A stretch of DNA of 64,000 nucleotides from Clostridium formicaceticum (GCF_001854185.1 NZ_CP017603.1:1054001-1118000), one strand, 5' to 3'; numbered from the stretch's first letter, positions 17,415-26,840 are shown. Notes: a model not told the origin generated them from the sequence alone. A program made the numbers and translations.

Positions 17415-18512
17415 TTATAAAACTATCTTTGTATCATTCAAGGTTATGCTTTTTACTTGATCCACATCAATCAACTTTTTCATCTGCATATTGAGCACAC
17501 ATTTTGTCCCCCTCGTAGAAATGCCCCACATAGATGCATCCTTTTGTGTCAGCACAGTACCATCCTTTAATTCAATTGCTGTAATTTGGATCAGTTCCTC
17601 TATTCCAGGCTCTAGGGGCTTTAAGTCATGCTTCTCAATATAACTTCCGCTTATTTGTACATTTAATGCAATCGGCGAAATAGATACTGAATCGATATTA
17701 ACTGTTTCTCCATCTACCATCAAAATTTTCTCTATGGAATACTTTGTTGAAATATCTTCATAATCCAGCTTCCATTTCAGATTCCATTCACCTTCAATAT
17801 CCGTAACCCAATCTCCGTTTATATAATGTCTTAAATCTTTAAACTTAAGGCTGATCATTTTTCCATTATTTATTTTTTCATTGGCATCCATATATACCAA
17901 GATAGTTGCCTTATTGTCATTGTCATTTTCATTATCGTCATCTAGCATGTCAAAACTGTATCCGAGACTTGTAGCCCCTTCAACCTGAAGATATAACGCA
18001 TCAAATCCTGTATTCGGATAGATAACCTTATCTTCAGGAGCCGTAATATCAAGTAAAATGTACAAATTATTTGCATCACCAATTGTTTGAACTGCTTCGA
18101 TGGTCACTCCATTATTTTCAGCACTTATACCAACATTCATTCCGCCACCTGACAGGTCTGCACTATTGTACTCTTCTATCCCAAAGTAGTTGGAAATTCG
18201 GGCATCCCACTGAAATATCTCCGCTGCAAAAGCTGTCGTTACAAAAGCAACTATTGCTATTAATGCGACAGTTAGAATTTTTCTTTTTTTCTTTCTTGGC
18301 TGAAGAGATATTGTATTTTTGTCTTCGCTCTCCACTCCGATCTTTCCAATTGCCATTTTTAATATCCTCTCCTTTTCCTCTTTTATAAGATCATCCTGTA
18401 AAAGGTCTGAACCATCCAGGATGTTCATAGTCTCCGTTTCAAGGATCTCACTGAACATTTTATCTATATGGTATTCTCCTTTTTTTTGATTCGTTTCATT
18501 GTTATTATTCAC
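17415..18512 (-). CDS. DUF4179-type anti-sigma protein
   Basis: From the preferred GTG at 18512 (AGGAAGG upstream) the product is about 365 residues. It has an acidic N-terminal cytoplasmic part of about 75 residues, a Lys/Arg cluster (QPRKKKRK), one membrane helix (ILTVALIAIVAFVTTAFAAE) and an extracytoplasmic domain of the DUF4179 kind (WDARISNYFGIEEYNSADLS, then repeated beta-rich segments). The start overlaps the end of the sigma gene upstream by a few bases, indicating co-translation. The protein probably holds the sigma factor at the membrane until an envelope signal appears. The ligand is unknown. Confidence 0.75.
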   Translation of the reverse strand: MNNNNETNQKKGEYHIDKMFSEILETETMNILDGSDLLQDDLIKEEKERILKMAIGKIGVESEDKNTISLQPRKKKRKILTVALIAIVAFVTTAFAAEIFQWDARISNYFGIEEYNSADLSGGGMNVGISAENNGVTIEAVQTIGDANNLYILLDITAPEDKVIYPNTGFDALYLQVEGATSLGYSFDMLDDDNENDNDNKATILVYMDANEKINNGKMISLKFKDLRHYINGDWVTDIEGEWNLKWKLDYEDISTKYSIEKILMVDGETVNIDSVSISPIALNVQISGSYIEKHDLKPLEPGIEELIQITAIELKDGTVLTQKDASMWGISTRGTKCVLNMQMKKLIDVDQVKSITLNDTKIVL

Positions 18513-19071
18513 ACTGGACACCCCTTCCTAGAAGCTCCCTCTTTAGCTTACTCTTTCCTCTGTACAAATGGTTTTCTACAACCTTTGGTGTCAGACCAAG
18601 CCGCTTTGCAATAGCATTTACCTTTTCATAATAAAAATATCTCAGAATGAAAACCGATCGTATAGGCTCTTCCATGCTATTTACAGAATCATGGACAATA
18701 TTCTCATTAAGCTTTTTTACATAATCGCATTCCAAATCAACCGCGGCTTCAACAATTACTTCTTCCACCGGTAGTACAAAGGTCTCCTTCTTCATCACTC
18801 TTCGTTTATCAAGTGCAGTATGCCTCGCTATCCCGTAAAGATAACTTTTCAGTGAGTAATTCCCGTTGCTCTTAAACTTGTCAATAGATTTCCATAATCC
18901 TACGAAGCTGTCTGCCACCGCTTCCTCAATATCCTCCCGACTGCAATCGAATAAAATGTTTTTACAAATTGTTTTTACAGCACCGCCATATTTATCTATT
19001 GCCATACTGATTCCTTCACCCGGGGATTTTTTCAGCATAAGCAGGATACGTTCCTCATTAATATCTTGCAT
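18505..19071 (-). CDS. ECF-type RNA polymerase sigma factor
   Basis: The 188-residue protein has region 2 (about 25-95: DIEEAVADSFVGLWKSIDKF, then YLYGIARHTALDKRR) and region 4 (about 130-180: MEEPIRSVFILRYFYYEKVN, GLTPKVVENHLYRGKSKLKR). AGGAAG precedes the ATG. It is coupled to the DUF4179 gene, forming a second, unrelated-looking sigma/anti-sigma pair in this window besides the one at 8.7-10.7 kb. Both lie in accessory DNA. Its regulon probably includes its own operon. Confidence 0.88.
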   Translation of the reverse strand: MQDINEERILLMLKKSPGEGISMAIDKYGGAVKTICKNILFDCSREDIEEAVADSFVGLWKSIDKFKSNGNYSLKSYLYGIARHTALDKRRVMKKETFVLPVEEVIVEAAVDLECDYVKKLNENIVHDSVNSMEEPIRSVFILRYFYYEKVNAIAKRLGLTPKVVENHLYRGKSKLKRELLGRGVQCE

Positions 19072-19754
19072 TCTAACTTCCTCACAATTCTTTTAATCTA
19101 TATTGTTGTTTTATATTTGAAAAACGTCTTTCATAATACTATTCGTAAGATTGTAGGTTTTTCACTCAAATTAATTTTTATTTCACAAGTTATATTTTTG
19201 TCTGCATGTTTTCTGTTTCAACTAAAAATATACCAATTTTTTAAACTGTTATGAGCAATTAGGTGACCTAGTATACATCAGAAGATAGTATTCTTTTTTT
19301 GTACAAATGACTTTACGATTATTTATTCCAAGCATTCTGCATTCTAAGTATTTTTCCAAGCTTATGAATCAGTTCATAAAGAGACCAATGACTTTTTATT
19401 TAATCACTATTAACAACTAACTGTACCATCTTTTATCTTTATAATTTAATCAGAAACATATACGATTCCTACCACCACTTCTCTATGCTCAACATATGTA
19501 TTGAAAACAAGGTTCCTTTACTTGCCTACGATTAGCTAGCCGTATGTTTTGAAAATGCTTGATTTTGTAGAAAACTGCTGTCATTTTGGTACGATTCGCT
19601 GTAAGGGGTATAACGGCGGTTCTCAATATCTAACTTGGAGGGGTTAACAATTAATGCTACAATATCTACAACTGGGACACTATACCTGTCCTCTTGTCCC
19701 CATATTTTAATTTTTCCTCAATACAATTTCATAAACAGGTAATAGATTTTCATT
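19072..19754. other. Long non-coding stretch with a partial attachment-arm match
   Basis: No gene is supported in about 680 bp. At 19611-19621 TAACGGCGGTT matches the outer arm beside the inner attachment repeat (29395-29405) and the complement of the rlmH end, so it may be a worn cassette end. The rest is AT-rich without clear hairpins. It presumably contains the sigma promoter and the 3' region of the B3/B4 gene. Confidence 0.4.
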
Positions 19755-20420
19755 CTATGAAAAAACCTGCAACAATTCTGTCCTTGAAAAAGGCGCAAAA
19801 GCTCCGATTCTCTTTTCCAGCTTCTCAAGATTTACTTTAATATAATTACCATCAACGAATGGAGGTGCATAAATCGAAAACAAAAATTCCATGGTTGCTG
19901 ATGTGATACGGCTATTATAATCGGGGCCCCGCAAAATGCTGGATATTGTGCTGCTACTGTCGCACAGCATCATATCTCCATTTACTGTAGTCACTTCCTT
20001 ACCGCAAATTGATTGGTAGACCTCCGTACCGGTTGCGATTTTTAATTGTAATGGCAACCGAAGCTTACTTAAATCATGGCCTGCGGTAAGCAGCATACTC
20101 TCAAGTTCCGAAAAAAACATTGCCCGTAACACCCCAGATTTCGTATTCAGTGATTTTTTCCCTTTTAATACCGATTCCAGTTGTGCCAAAAGATGATAGC
20201 TTTGTCCAAATTTCTTGTAATAAGCGACATAAGTATTAATAGGATTTCGCTCTTTTAGTTCTTGTCTGTTGAAGTGGCCATATCTATGTTGCAGTTCATC
20301 CAGGAATTCCGCTGTGTCCCATTCCTCGTATGAACCAGGGCAAGAAACTTCTTTCATGACCAGAATTCCCATTTTTGTTCCGGGATAGGCAGTACTAATA
20401 CTTTTATCAATTGTAAACAT
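19755..20420 (-). CDS. B3/B4 tRNA-binding domain protein
   Basis: The 221-residue protein resembles the free-standing B3/B4 domain of phenylalanyl-tRNA synthetase beta subunits: an N-terminal strand-rich segment (YPGTKMGILVMKEVSCPG), YVAYYKKFGQSYHLLAQLES, and the C-terminal ILRGPDYNSRITSATMEFLF. Such proteins are thought to act in tRNA editing or amino-acid sensing, but the role of stand-alone copies is poorly known. It is the second gene of an operon with an EamA exporter, 24 bp apart, opposite a MocR regulator. The same grouping in other Firmicutes suggests amino-acid handling. AGGAGG precedes the ATG. Confidence 0.75.
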   Translation of the reverse strand: MFTIDKSISTAYPGTKMGILVMKEVSCPGSYEEWDTAEFLDELQHRYGHFNRQELKERNPINTYVAYYKKFGQSYHLLAQLESVLKGKKSLNTKSGVLRAMFFSELESMLLTAGHDLSKLRLPLQLKIATGTEVYQSICGKEVTTVNGDMMLCDSSSTISSILRGPDYNSRITSATMEFLFSIYAPPFVDGNYIKVNLEKLEKRIGAFAPFSRTELLQVFS

Positions 20421-20444
20421 AATAACCTCCTGAATTCTTATACT

Positions 20445-21401
20445 TTATTTGTTGTGGATAGGTGAAACGGCAATTGCTTTTTCTTCCTTGGCGCCTTGCT
20501 TTCTTCCAAACAACAGCATGCTGAGGATAATCAAAAATCCCCCGCCCCATTGGGTATAGCTTATCGATTCTTTCAAAAGAAACAACGACAGGAGCATGGA
20601 AGTCAAAGGAATCATCCCAGAAAACGCGGCAATCGTATACGCATCGCAGCGTTTGACACCTGCATAGAAAAACACAAAGGCCAAAGCTGTTACAATCAAG
20701 CCGTACCACACCAAGGCTAACCATTCCTTCAGCCCGATCATTTGTAACGCCGCAAAAGACTGTTCCCCAAAAGCCGGTATGATGGATAAAGTAAAAGCGA
20801 TTGCGGATACCAGCAAGGTTTGTACCATCGGATGAATTTGTATATCTGTATCATACTGTTTCTTGGCTCTGTGCCTTCTTGAAATGATGTTAAAGGCAGA
20901 CTCACTTGCCGCAGCACAGAGAATGAACACATTTCCTCCAATATGCTTTATAGAGAACTGAAGAAAACACAGGTTAACTTCCTGTAACAGAACAATACCG
21001 AAAACGGTACAGACAATGCCAAGCGCCGCCCAACCTGTAAGTTTTTCTCTAAGAACAAAGAAAGCCAGAATGGATGTAATCGCAGGTGTGGTTCCGGTTA
21101 GGATTCCTGCCTCCACGGTACTTGTTAAGCCCACTCCTAACAGCAGGAATGTGCGGAATAAAAAGATTCCAAATACGGCTTGCAATATGAGCATTTTCCA
21201 ATCACTTTTTTTGAGCAAATGAATTGTGTTTACTGTTTTAGCTCCGTAAAATGGAGATAAACACAACAGCACGATTCCTAAACTAACGGCGGTTATTGTA
21301 AAGTTGTTTAACTTTTCAGAAAGAATATATCCTGTAATTACCGAAGTTCCCGCCAATGAAAAAGCAAGTAGCAAGTATATTTTTCCCTCAATATTTTTCA
21401 T
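20445..21401 (-). CDS. EamA/DMT family permease
   Basis: The 318-residue protein has about ten membrane helices in two EamA repeats (the first ending near GTTPAITSILAFFVLREKLT, the second near GMIPLTSMLLSLFLLKESIS), the standard drug/metabolite transporter layout. AAGGAGG lies before the ATG. Members usually export amino acids or small metabolites. It is divergent from the MocR gene with a 120-bp intergenic region carrying an inverted repeat, so it is probably controlled by that regulator. Confidence 0.88.
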   Translation of the reverse strand: MKNIEGKIYLLLAFSLAGTSVITGYILSEKLNNFTITAVSLGIVLLCLSPFYGAKTVNTIHLLKKSDWKMLILQAVFGIFLFRTFLLLGVGLTSTVEAGILTGTTPAITSILAFFVLREKLTGWAALGIVCTVFGIVLLQEVNLCFLQFSIKHIGGNVFILCAAASESAFNIISRRHRAKKQYDTDIQIHPMVQTLLVSAIAFTLSIIPAFGEQSFAALQMIGLKEWLALVWYGLIVTALAFVFFYAGVKRCDAYTIAAFSGMIPLTSMLLSLFLLKESISYTQWGGGFLIILSMLLFGRKQGAKEEKAIAVSPIHNK

Positions 21402-21412
21402 TTTTGACCTCC

Positions 21413-21462
21413 TTCCACGGTATTGTAATAAAGCTAATATTTGTTATAATTATATCGTGGAA
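21413..21462. promoter_or_regulatory. Inverted repeat between eamA and mocR, likely MocR operator
   Basis: TTCCACGGTAT (21413-21423) and ATATCGTGGAA (21452-21462) are inverted copies with one mismatch, spanning the divergent promoters, with a TATAAT-like element between them. MocR proteins bind such sites between themselves and their target genes. Assignment is inferred from position. Confidence 0.55.
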
Positions 21463-21523
21463 ACTGGATTGTTTTAAGTGCCACTTTGTCTATATTTTTA
21501 GAGGGCCAGTTAAAGGAGGAACT

Positions 21524-22933
21524 ATGTGGGGAATTGAATTACAGAAAAGGAATAAAATCAGTCTGGCACGTCAAATTTTTTTATCACTTAAACAGAGTAT
21601 CCTCATGGGACAGATTTCCCAAGGGGAAGTGCTTCCCTCCACACGAGAATTGGCAAAGGGCTTAGGTGTTTCCCGTAATACCGTTTGTGATGCGTATGAT
21701 ATGCTTTTGACGGAGGGTTTTATTGTCAGTCGACAAGGTGCGCCATCGCACGTTGCGGAAGGGCTACATATTACACAAAAAGAGGTTGTGTCTCCAAAGG
21801 AACATAAAAGAGAACGTCCTCCTATTCGATGGGATTTTAAAACGGGTCAGCCGGACTTATCTCTTTTCCCATGGCCGCTATGGAGTCAAATGATTCGTCG
21901 TGCAACCAACACTCTGTCTGCCCAACAATTGGAGTACAGTGGCCCTAAAGGCTACGAACCCTTATGTGAAGAAATTGCCCATTGGTTGATGCGCAGCAGG
22001 AGTATGGACGTAAACCCGGAAGATATATTCATTACGTCAGGTGCGACACAGGCCTTTCATTTACTCGTGGATATTCTTCACAAAGAGGGTCATGCTTTCG
22101 CCTTGGAAAGCCCGTCTCACCCAGGAATCCGCACAGTCATTCAGGACAGAGGGCATCTATTGCAATGGATGCCAGTGGATCAGCAGGGTGCGGACATTTC
22201 ATGTATTAGGGACAAAGACATTTCCACAGTTTATGTTACCCCTTCCCATCAATTTCCACTGGGTGGTATTTTCCCTGCCACACGTCGTGCGGCACTGATA
22301 CGCCTTGCATCTGAAAAAGATTTTTATATCATTGAAGACGATTATGACAGCGAATTCCGCTATTCCGGCGCTCCTGTCAGCCCTATCTATTCCATGGATT
22401 CTTCGCGGGTGGTTTATGTGGGAACTTTCAGCAAAACACTTTTCCCTTCTCTTCGGATAGGGTTCACGGTACTGCCCAAGCCTTTGCAAGCCAAATGGAA
22501 ACATTACAGAAATTTTATGGATGTACAAAACCCTGTTTTAGAACAAGTTGCTCTGACTGAATTCCTGCGTAAACGGAAAATGGATAAACATATTCAGCAT
22601 ATGCGGCGAGTATATGCTGAAAAAAGAAATGTTCTATTGAATGCCATAGAGCATTCTTTTTCCAATGCTGTACAGTTTTGGGGGGATGCCTCGGGCTTAC
22701 ATGTGGCACTTCAATTTCCAGGGATGGAATTCGGAAAGCAATTTATGTTGAACTGCCGAAATGCAGGCATAAGAATACAACCTGTATCGCAGTATTGCTC
22801 TGTACAGGATAATCATAAAGATAAACTCCTGACGGGCTATGGGCATTTAAGTGATACACAGATTCGGGAGGGAGTTCAGGCCCTATTTGAATTGATTGCA
22901 AAAAATAGCAGTGGAAGTTTAGAGTTCAAATGA
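21524..22933 (+). CDS. MocR/PdxR-type regulator (GntR HTH fused to aminotransferase fold)
   Basis: The start at 21524 has AAAGGAGGA five bases upstream; the longer frame from 21356 overlaps the divergent gene and is discarded. The 469-residue product has an N-terminal GntR winged helix (GQISQGEVLPSTRELAKGLG, VSRNTVCDAYDML) and a fold-type I aminotransferase domain. PLP-related residues are visible in ITSGATQAFHLL, IIEDDYDSEFRY and the lysine of GTFSKTLFPSLRIGF. MocR regulators respond to PLP and an amino acid to control a neighbouring gene. Here the target is most likely the divergent EamA-B3/B4 operon. Confidence 0.9.
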   Translation: MWGIELQKRNKISLARQIFLSLKQSILMGQISQGEVLPSTRELAKGLGVSRNTVCDAYDMLLTEGFIVSRQGAPSHVAEGLHITQKEVVSPKEHKRERPPIRWDFKTGQPDLSLFPWPLWSQMIRRATNTLSAQQLEYSGPKGYEPLCEEIAHWLMRSRSMDVNPEDIFITSGATQAFHLLVDILHKEGHAFALESPSHPGIRTVIQDRGHLLQWMPVDQQGADISCIRDKDISTVYVTPSHQFPLGGIFPATRRAALIRLASEKDFYIIEDDYDSEFRYSGAPVSPIYSMDSSRVVYVGTFSKTLFPSLRIGFTVLPKPLQAKWKHYRNFMDVQNPVLEQVALTEFLRKRKMDKHIQHMRRVYAEKRNVLLNAIEHSFSNAVQFWGDASGLHVALQFPGMEFGKQFMLNCRNAGIRIQPVSQYCSVQDNHKDKLLTGYGHLSDTQIREGVQALFELIAKNSSGSLEFK

Positions 22934-23186
22934 TTTCATTGCCCAAATAGAACAGATAAAGAGACAGTTTGTCCATCTTTTATTGTCGGTATTCCAAGGG
23001 GTCGTGTTTTTCCATTTCCCTTTGGTATATTGACTCTTTTTACCAGATTTTCTTAGCACACTAACGTTCCTGAAGTTTACGAAGTTCATGAACCTTAGAT
23101 AGCTCTTATCTTAGATTCATGAATTTGGGTGTCGCGACAGCGGAACCGTAAACCTTCATATTAGATGAAGTTCTTCCACTCCCGCT
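22934..23186. other. Intergenic hairpin region
   Basis: The main feature is a 16-bp stem with two mismatches: TTCATGAACCTTAGAT against ATCTTAGATTCATGAA at 23079-23117, loop AGCTCTT. It is followed by a GC-richer run (GTGTCGCGACAGCGG). It could be a terminator for either neighbour or part of a mobile-element end. Confidence 0.4.
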
Positions 23187-23819
23187 TTAAATTTTCCCTA
23201 TATAATTAAATCCATTAGACTTATTTCCATTCATAGTGGTATATACTACTTTTTCATACTCTAATGTATGAAAACCTTTTGTCAATTCTTCAATTCTTTT
23301 TTCATCATAGTGTCTTAATATTGCTCCTTCATCTAATTCAAATACTCCATAACAATTATATTTATCTTTAAATTTATTATATCTATTTATATTTCTTTCA
23401 TCATCATTAATCAAAAAGTCATTAATATAAATAACACCACTTGGTTTTAATACTCTTTTTATCTCCTGTATTATCATTTCTTGCTCTTCATTATTAATTA
23501 CACAAGTTAGTACTGCTAATAATAAAACAGCATCAAATGAATTATCTTCAAATTCTAACTTGTTTTGCTTTATAACTTTATACTGCATTGAGGGGTTTTC
23601 TTCTTTAGCTCTTTCTATCATTTTTTCTGACAAATCAACACCGAACAAGTCTAGATATCCGTTTTTCCTTAAAAGGTTTAATGTTCTTCCATATCCGCAT
23701 CCATAATCTAAAATTTTATTATTCTTCTCAACATGATTTTCAAATAACTCTAACTTAAATGGTGTTGTAAATTCTTTTTCATATGCTACTTTATTCCAAT
23801 ATTTATCTTGCTGTATCAC
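23187..23819 (-). CDS. Class I SAM-dependent methyltransferase
   Basis: The 210-residue protein has the SAM-binding motif I ILDYGCGYGRTLNLL, the acidic residue of motif II in LFGVDLSEKMIERA, and motif post II FDAVLLLAVLTCV followed by LKPSGVIYINDF. GTG is the start, with AAGGAGATGATC upstream. The Methyltransf_11/25 type covers many small-molecule substrates and the target is unknown. It is a single gene flanked by unusual structured, GC-richer sequence and an IS21 element, and is distinctly AT-rich, so it appears to have arrived as a passenger. Confidence 0.85.
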   Translation of the reverse strand: MIQQDKYWNKVAYEKEFTTPFKLELFENHVEKNNKILDYGCGYGRTLNLLRKNGYLDLFGVDLSEKMIERAKEENPSMQYKVIKQNKLEFEDNSFDAVLLLAVLTCVINNEEQEMIIQEIKRVLKPSGVIYINDFLINDDERNINRYNKFKDKYNCYGVFELDEGAILRHYDEKRIEELTKGFHTLEYEKVVYTTMNGNKSNGFNYIGKI

Positions 23820-24136
23820 TTTTGATCATCTCCTTGTTTAATCTTTTATTTTAGACAATTTCATCTAACCTTCCCGTGTTTACAGCGTTCCTAAACCGAA
23901 CCCACAAAGCTATTCTTCGCAGGCGGTGCTTGCTGCCCGATGAAGGAGTGTGGCAAGTCCTTGTGGGAAACTCCGAGAAGCCTAGACACCACGAACGGTG
24001 TCGCCCTTAGCAAAACCTTTACAATCTCCTATCTCTAAAACTCTGTGCGGCTAAAGCCGACAGATTCTTAAGTGCTAAAAAGCTACCAATTATTGTATTG
24101 ATGTATTTGTCAATCCAAAATTCCTCTATATACTAA
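23820..24136. other. GC-richer, structured-looking stretch of unknown identity
   Basis: About 200 bp (23,870-24,070) are richer in GC than the surroundings and contain several small inverted repeats (for example GACACC/GGTGTC near 23,988-24,003 and GGCTAAAGCC near 24,051). No protein frame is convincing. It resembles a fragment of a structured RNA or mobile intron, but I could not identify conserved intron elements. Confidence 0.35.
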
Positions 24137-24165
24137 TTGAAATTTCCCCTAGGGGAGTAAAAAAA

Positions 24166-24927
24166 TTATTGTTCCTCAAGCCATCGTTTGGTTTCTTTTA
24201 ATCTGTAAGAATTACCATTCATATTTACTATATAAGATTTATGGGTTAATCTATCTATCATAGCTGCTGTCATAACTGGATCTTTAAATATTTCATCCCA
24301 CCTTTCAAAGGAAAGATTGGTTGTGATAATGGTTGATTTTCTACCCGCTCTCAAAGATAAGTATGTGAAAAGTAGCTCGGAAGCCTCCTTATCAAAGGAG
24401 ATATATCCTAATTCATCGGCTATGATTAAATCATACTTTTCAAACCTTTTTTCAAAGGCACGAAGGTTTTTTTCTGACCTACTTTCCTTTAATTCATTCA
24501 CCAATAGGGGAATGGTAGTGAATAGGACTTTATAGCCTACATTACAGGCTTTTATGCCCAAACCAATAGCCATATGGGTCTTCCCCGTGCCTGGGTTACC
24601 TGCAAGGATAATATTTTGACCCGTTTCAATAAATTCAAGGGTTGAAAACACCTTCACTTTATTTCTTGCATCTTCTGGCAAATCTTCTATGATTAAATCT
24701 TCAAGGTATTTTTTATATGGAAATCTTGCACTTCTAATCCTGCTCTTCCTCCCATTGTCTTTTCTAAGGTCATATTCTTTTTCTAAAAGATCGTAAAGGA
24801 AAGTGTCATAGGTTTTAGAGTCTTTATTGGCTTCGGTAAGTTCTTCTTTAAAATGCCTTAGAATATATGGCAGCTTAAGTTCTTTAGAAAACAATGCTAT
24901 TTTTTCATAGATGTCTTTATGGTTCAT
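24166..24927 (-). CDS. istB: IS21 helper ATPase IstB
   Basis: The 253-residue AAA+ protein shows Walker A (GNPGTGKTHMAIGLG), Walker B (YDLIIADELGYISFD) and the arginine region ITTNLSFERWDEIF. IstB is the DnaC-like ATPase that prepares target DNA for the IS21 transposase. The ATG overlaps the istA stop by 4 bp, giving translational coupling. Length is typical of the family. Confidence 0.93.
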   Translation of the reverse strand: MNHKDIYEKIALFSKELKLPYILRHFKEELTEANKDSKTYDTFLYDLLEKEYDLRKDNGRKSRIRSARFPYKKYLEDLIIEDLPEDARNKVKVFSTLEFIETGQNIILAGNPGTGKTHMAIGLGIKACNVGYKVLFTTIPLLVNELKESRSEKNLRAFEKRFEKYDLIIADELGYISFDKEASELLFTYLSLRAGRKSTIITTNLSFERWDEIFKDPVMTAAMIDRLTHKSYIVNMNGNSYRLKETKRWLEEQ

Positions 24928-26507
24928 ATGATTTTCGCCTCCTTCTTAAAGGCTACACAGGAACCTTTAAGAAGATTACCATAATGGCTTAATATTAATT
25001 TAGATTGTTCTTCTATTTGAGTAGTCCTTTCGCGATTAATGACTTTTCCTTCGTCTTCATTTCTGTTACAAAGCATTTTTATCTTCTCTGTATTAACTCC
25101 TATGGGACTGAGCTTTTCCAAATCTTTAATGATATTCTCAACTTTTTCTAATCCTTTTTGACCAATTAATTCAAGAAGGTCTATGAAATCCTTAGGATTT
25201 TCGGTATAATATTTATTGTATATGGTTTGAAGCGTGGGGTTCATTTGTCGCATGGCTGTGCTGGAATGAAGTGACCCAGGCTTCTTTTTTATGGTTTTTA
25301 TGTAATGCTCTATCTTAATATTCCAAGTGTGAACACCATAGTTTCTGTTATGCTGAGCTATGAGCTTATTTTGATGGTAGACAAAGATTGTTTCTGGATA
25401 TATTTTTACAAAGACGAACTTACCTACTAGATCATCGGGAACAGAGTATTTGTTTTCATCAATGCTTATGACAGAATATTTATTGACTCTAAGCTCTGCC
25501 GTTCTAGCGGTATCATAACTAGGCATTAATTCAAGAAGATATGGTTTCTCTTCCTCAAGGACATCTCTAGGACTTTTACCATCGTTGTACTCTGTTATGC
25601 GGTTATTCAGTTTAACTAATACTTCTTGAAGATATTCATTGGCTTCATCAAGGTTTTTAAAGGTATCTCTTTTGCCAAAAACCTTTCTCCTTATGTACTC
25701 GATACTTCTTTCCACATGACCTTTTTCATTGCCGCTACAGGTATTGCAAAATCTATATCTAAACCCGTAATACAAGGATAACTTCAAAAGATCTTCTGTA
25801 GGTTCCTTTTCTGTTTTACTGACAAACCTTTTTACAGCTACCTTCATATTGTCATAAACTACTGTTTGATAAACCCCTTCAATTTGGTTAAAAAACTTCA
25901 CATGGACATCTAGAAAGTGCTCCATCCTTTGGTTATGATACAACCTAGCATAACGATAGTTGCCTTTAGCACTGGTGAAGGCTGCCATTTGCAGAGTCTT
26001 AGGCTTGCCATCTATGATAAGATTCACATAACCCCAATCAAATTCACATATTTCCCCTAGATGATACTCTTGTCTTATGTAGGCTTCTTTGGTTTGCTTA
26101 CAATTCTCCCTGATGTAGGTACATACTGTTGGATAGCTTATATCATAACCTTCTTCAATTAGAGCTTCATAAATATCAATCTTTTTCTTCTGTTGTTTAC
26201 TCCTTCCTGTAGCTTTCTTTATCTCATTTTCCTTGAGGAAAAAGTGAATCCTCTCTATTATCTCATCTGTTAGCTTTCTTCTAATCCTATTGCTGCTATC
26301 ATACTTTGGTGCTGAGATAATATCTGTTATTAGTTCCTTATCTTCCTCCTGAGAGTTGAGTAAATCTCTTTTTTTCTTTTCATACTCCCTAATATATTTT
26401 CTTATGGTTTTTCTATCAATTCCAGTTCTCCTATGAATCTCCCACTGGGACTTTCCCTCCCTGAAATGTGATAGAATTATTTCTTGTTTTTCCACTAAAC
26501 TGATCAT
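24924..26507 (-). CDS. istA: IS21 transposase IstA
   Basis: The product (527 residues from the ATG at 26507) has an N-terminal helix-turn-helix (SQWEIHRRTGIDRKTIRKYI) and an rve-type DDE integrase core with candidate acidic residues in CEFDWGYVNLIID, VVYDNMKVAV and GHVERSIEYIRR. IstA performs strand transfer together with IstB. The frame could be extended to 26534, but the inner ATG matches the usual family N-terminus (MISLVEKQEII). No frameshift is seen, so the element may be active. Confidence 0.92.
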   Translation of the reverse strand: MISLVEKQEIILSHFREGKSQWEIHRRTGIDRKTIRKYIREYEKKKRDLLNSQEEDKELITDIISAPKYDSSNRIRRKLTDEIIERIHFFLKENEIKKATGRSKQQKKKIDIYEALIEEGYDISYPTVCTYIRENCKQTKEAYIRQEYHLGEICEFDWGYVNLIIDGKPKTLQMAAFTSAKGNYRYARLYHNQRMEHFLDVHVKFFNQIEGVYQTVVYDNMKVAVKRFVSKTEKEPTEDLLKLSLYYGFRYRFCNTCSGNEKGHVERSIEYIRRKVFGKRDTFKNLDEANEYLQEVLVKLNNRITEYNDGKSPRDVLEEEKPYLLELMPSYDTARTAELRVNKYSVISIDENKYSVPDDLVGKFVFVKIYPETIFVYHQNKLIAQHNRNYGVHTWNIKIEHYIKTIKKKPGSLHSSTAMRQMNPTLQTIYNKYYTENPKDFIDLLELIGQKGLEKVENIIKDLEKLSPIGVNTEKIKMLCNRNEDEGKVINRERTTQIEEQSKLILSHYGNLLKGSCVAFKKEAKII

Positions 26508-26570
26508 CCCCTTAGCCCCCCTATGAAGTATCATAGGGTTATTTTATATTTCCTCTAGGGGAATTTTCAA

Positions 26571-26738
26571 CTATTCTATTAGGGTATTTTTAGATTATCA
26601 TAAACAATTGAGCGGTTTTTACCCTATAGGTATCAACTTCTTGGTATAGTCCACCTCTAGCTTGTATTTTAGATGCTAGGAGCTTTATTCCCTAAGGATT
26701 TAGCTTACCTTATACCTTAATAGATAATTCATTCCACT
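26571..26738. other. Spacer between IS21 and IS66
   Basis: This is about 170 bp of AT-rich sequence between the right end of IS21 and the left inverted repeat of IS66. I see no gene, RNA or strong hairpin in it. Confidence 0.4.
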
Positions 26739-26794
26739 GTAAGCGCCAAGGAATTAACGTATAGAAATCCAATTTAATAGCTGATAAAATAAAT

Positions 26795-26829
26795 CCAGTA
26801 GAAGTTAGATATGTTACTAACTCTACTGG
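26795..26829 (-). terminator. Terminator of the IS66 operon
   Basis: CCAGTAGAAGTTAG and CTAACTCTACTGG pair around ATATGTTA, with AAAT and ATTTTATATTTTT flanks, 12 bp from the tnpC stop. Confidence 0.75.
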
Positions 26830-26840
26830 ATTTTATATTT

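Larger units (their letters stand above)
24137..26570 (-). mobile_element. IS21-family insertion sequence, apparently complete
   Basis: Terminal inverted repeats are visible: TTGAAATTTCCCCTAGGGGA at the left end (24137) and the matching TTGAAAATTCCCCTAGAGGA read inward from 26570. Between them lie intact istA and istB genes with a 4-bp overlap. No clear target duplication was recognised next to the ends. Confidence 0.85.
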
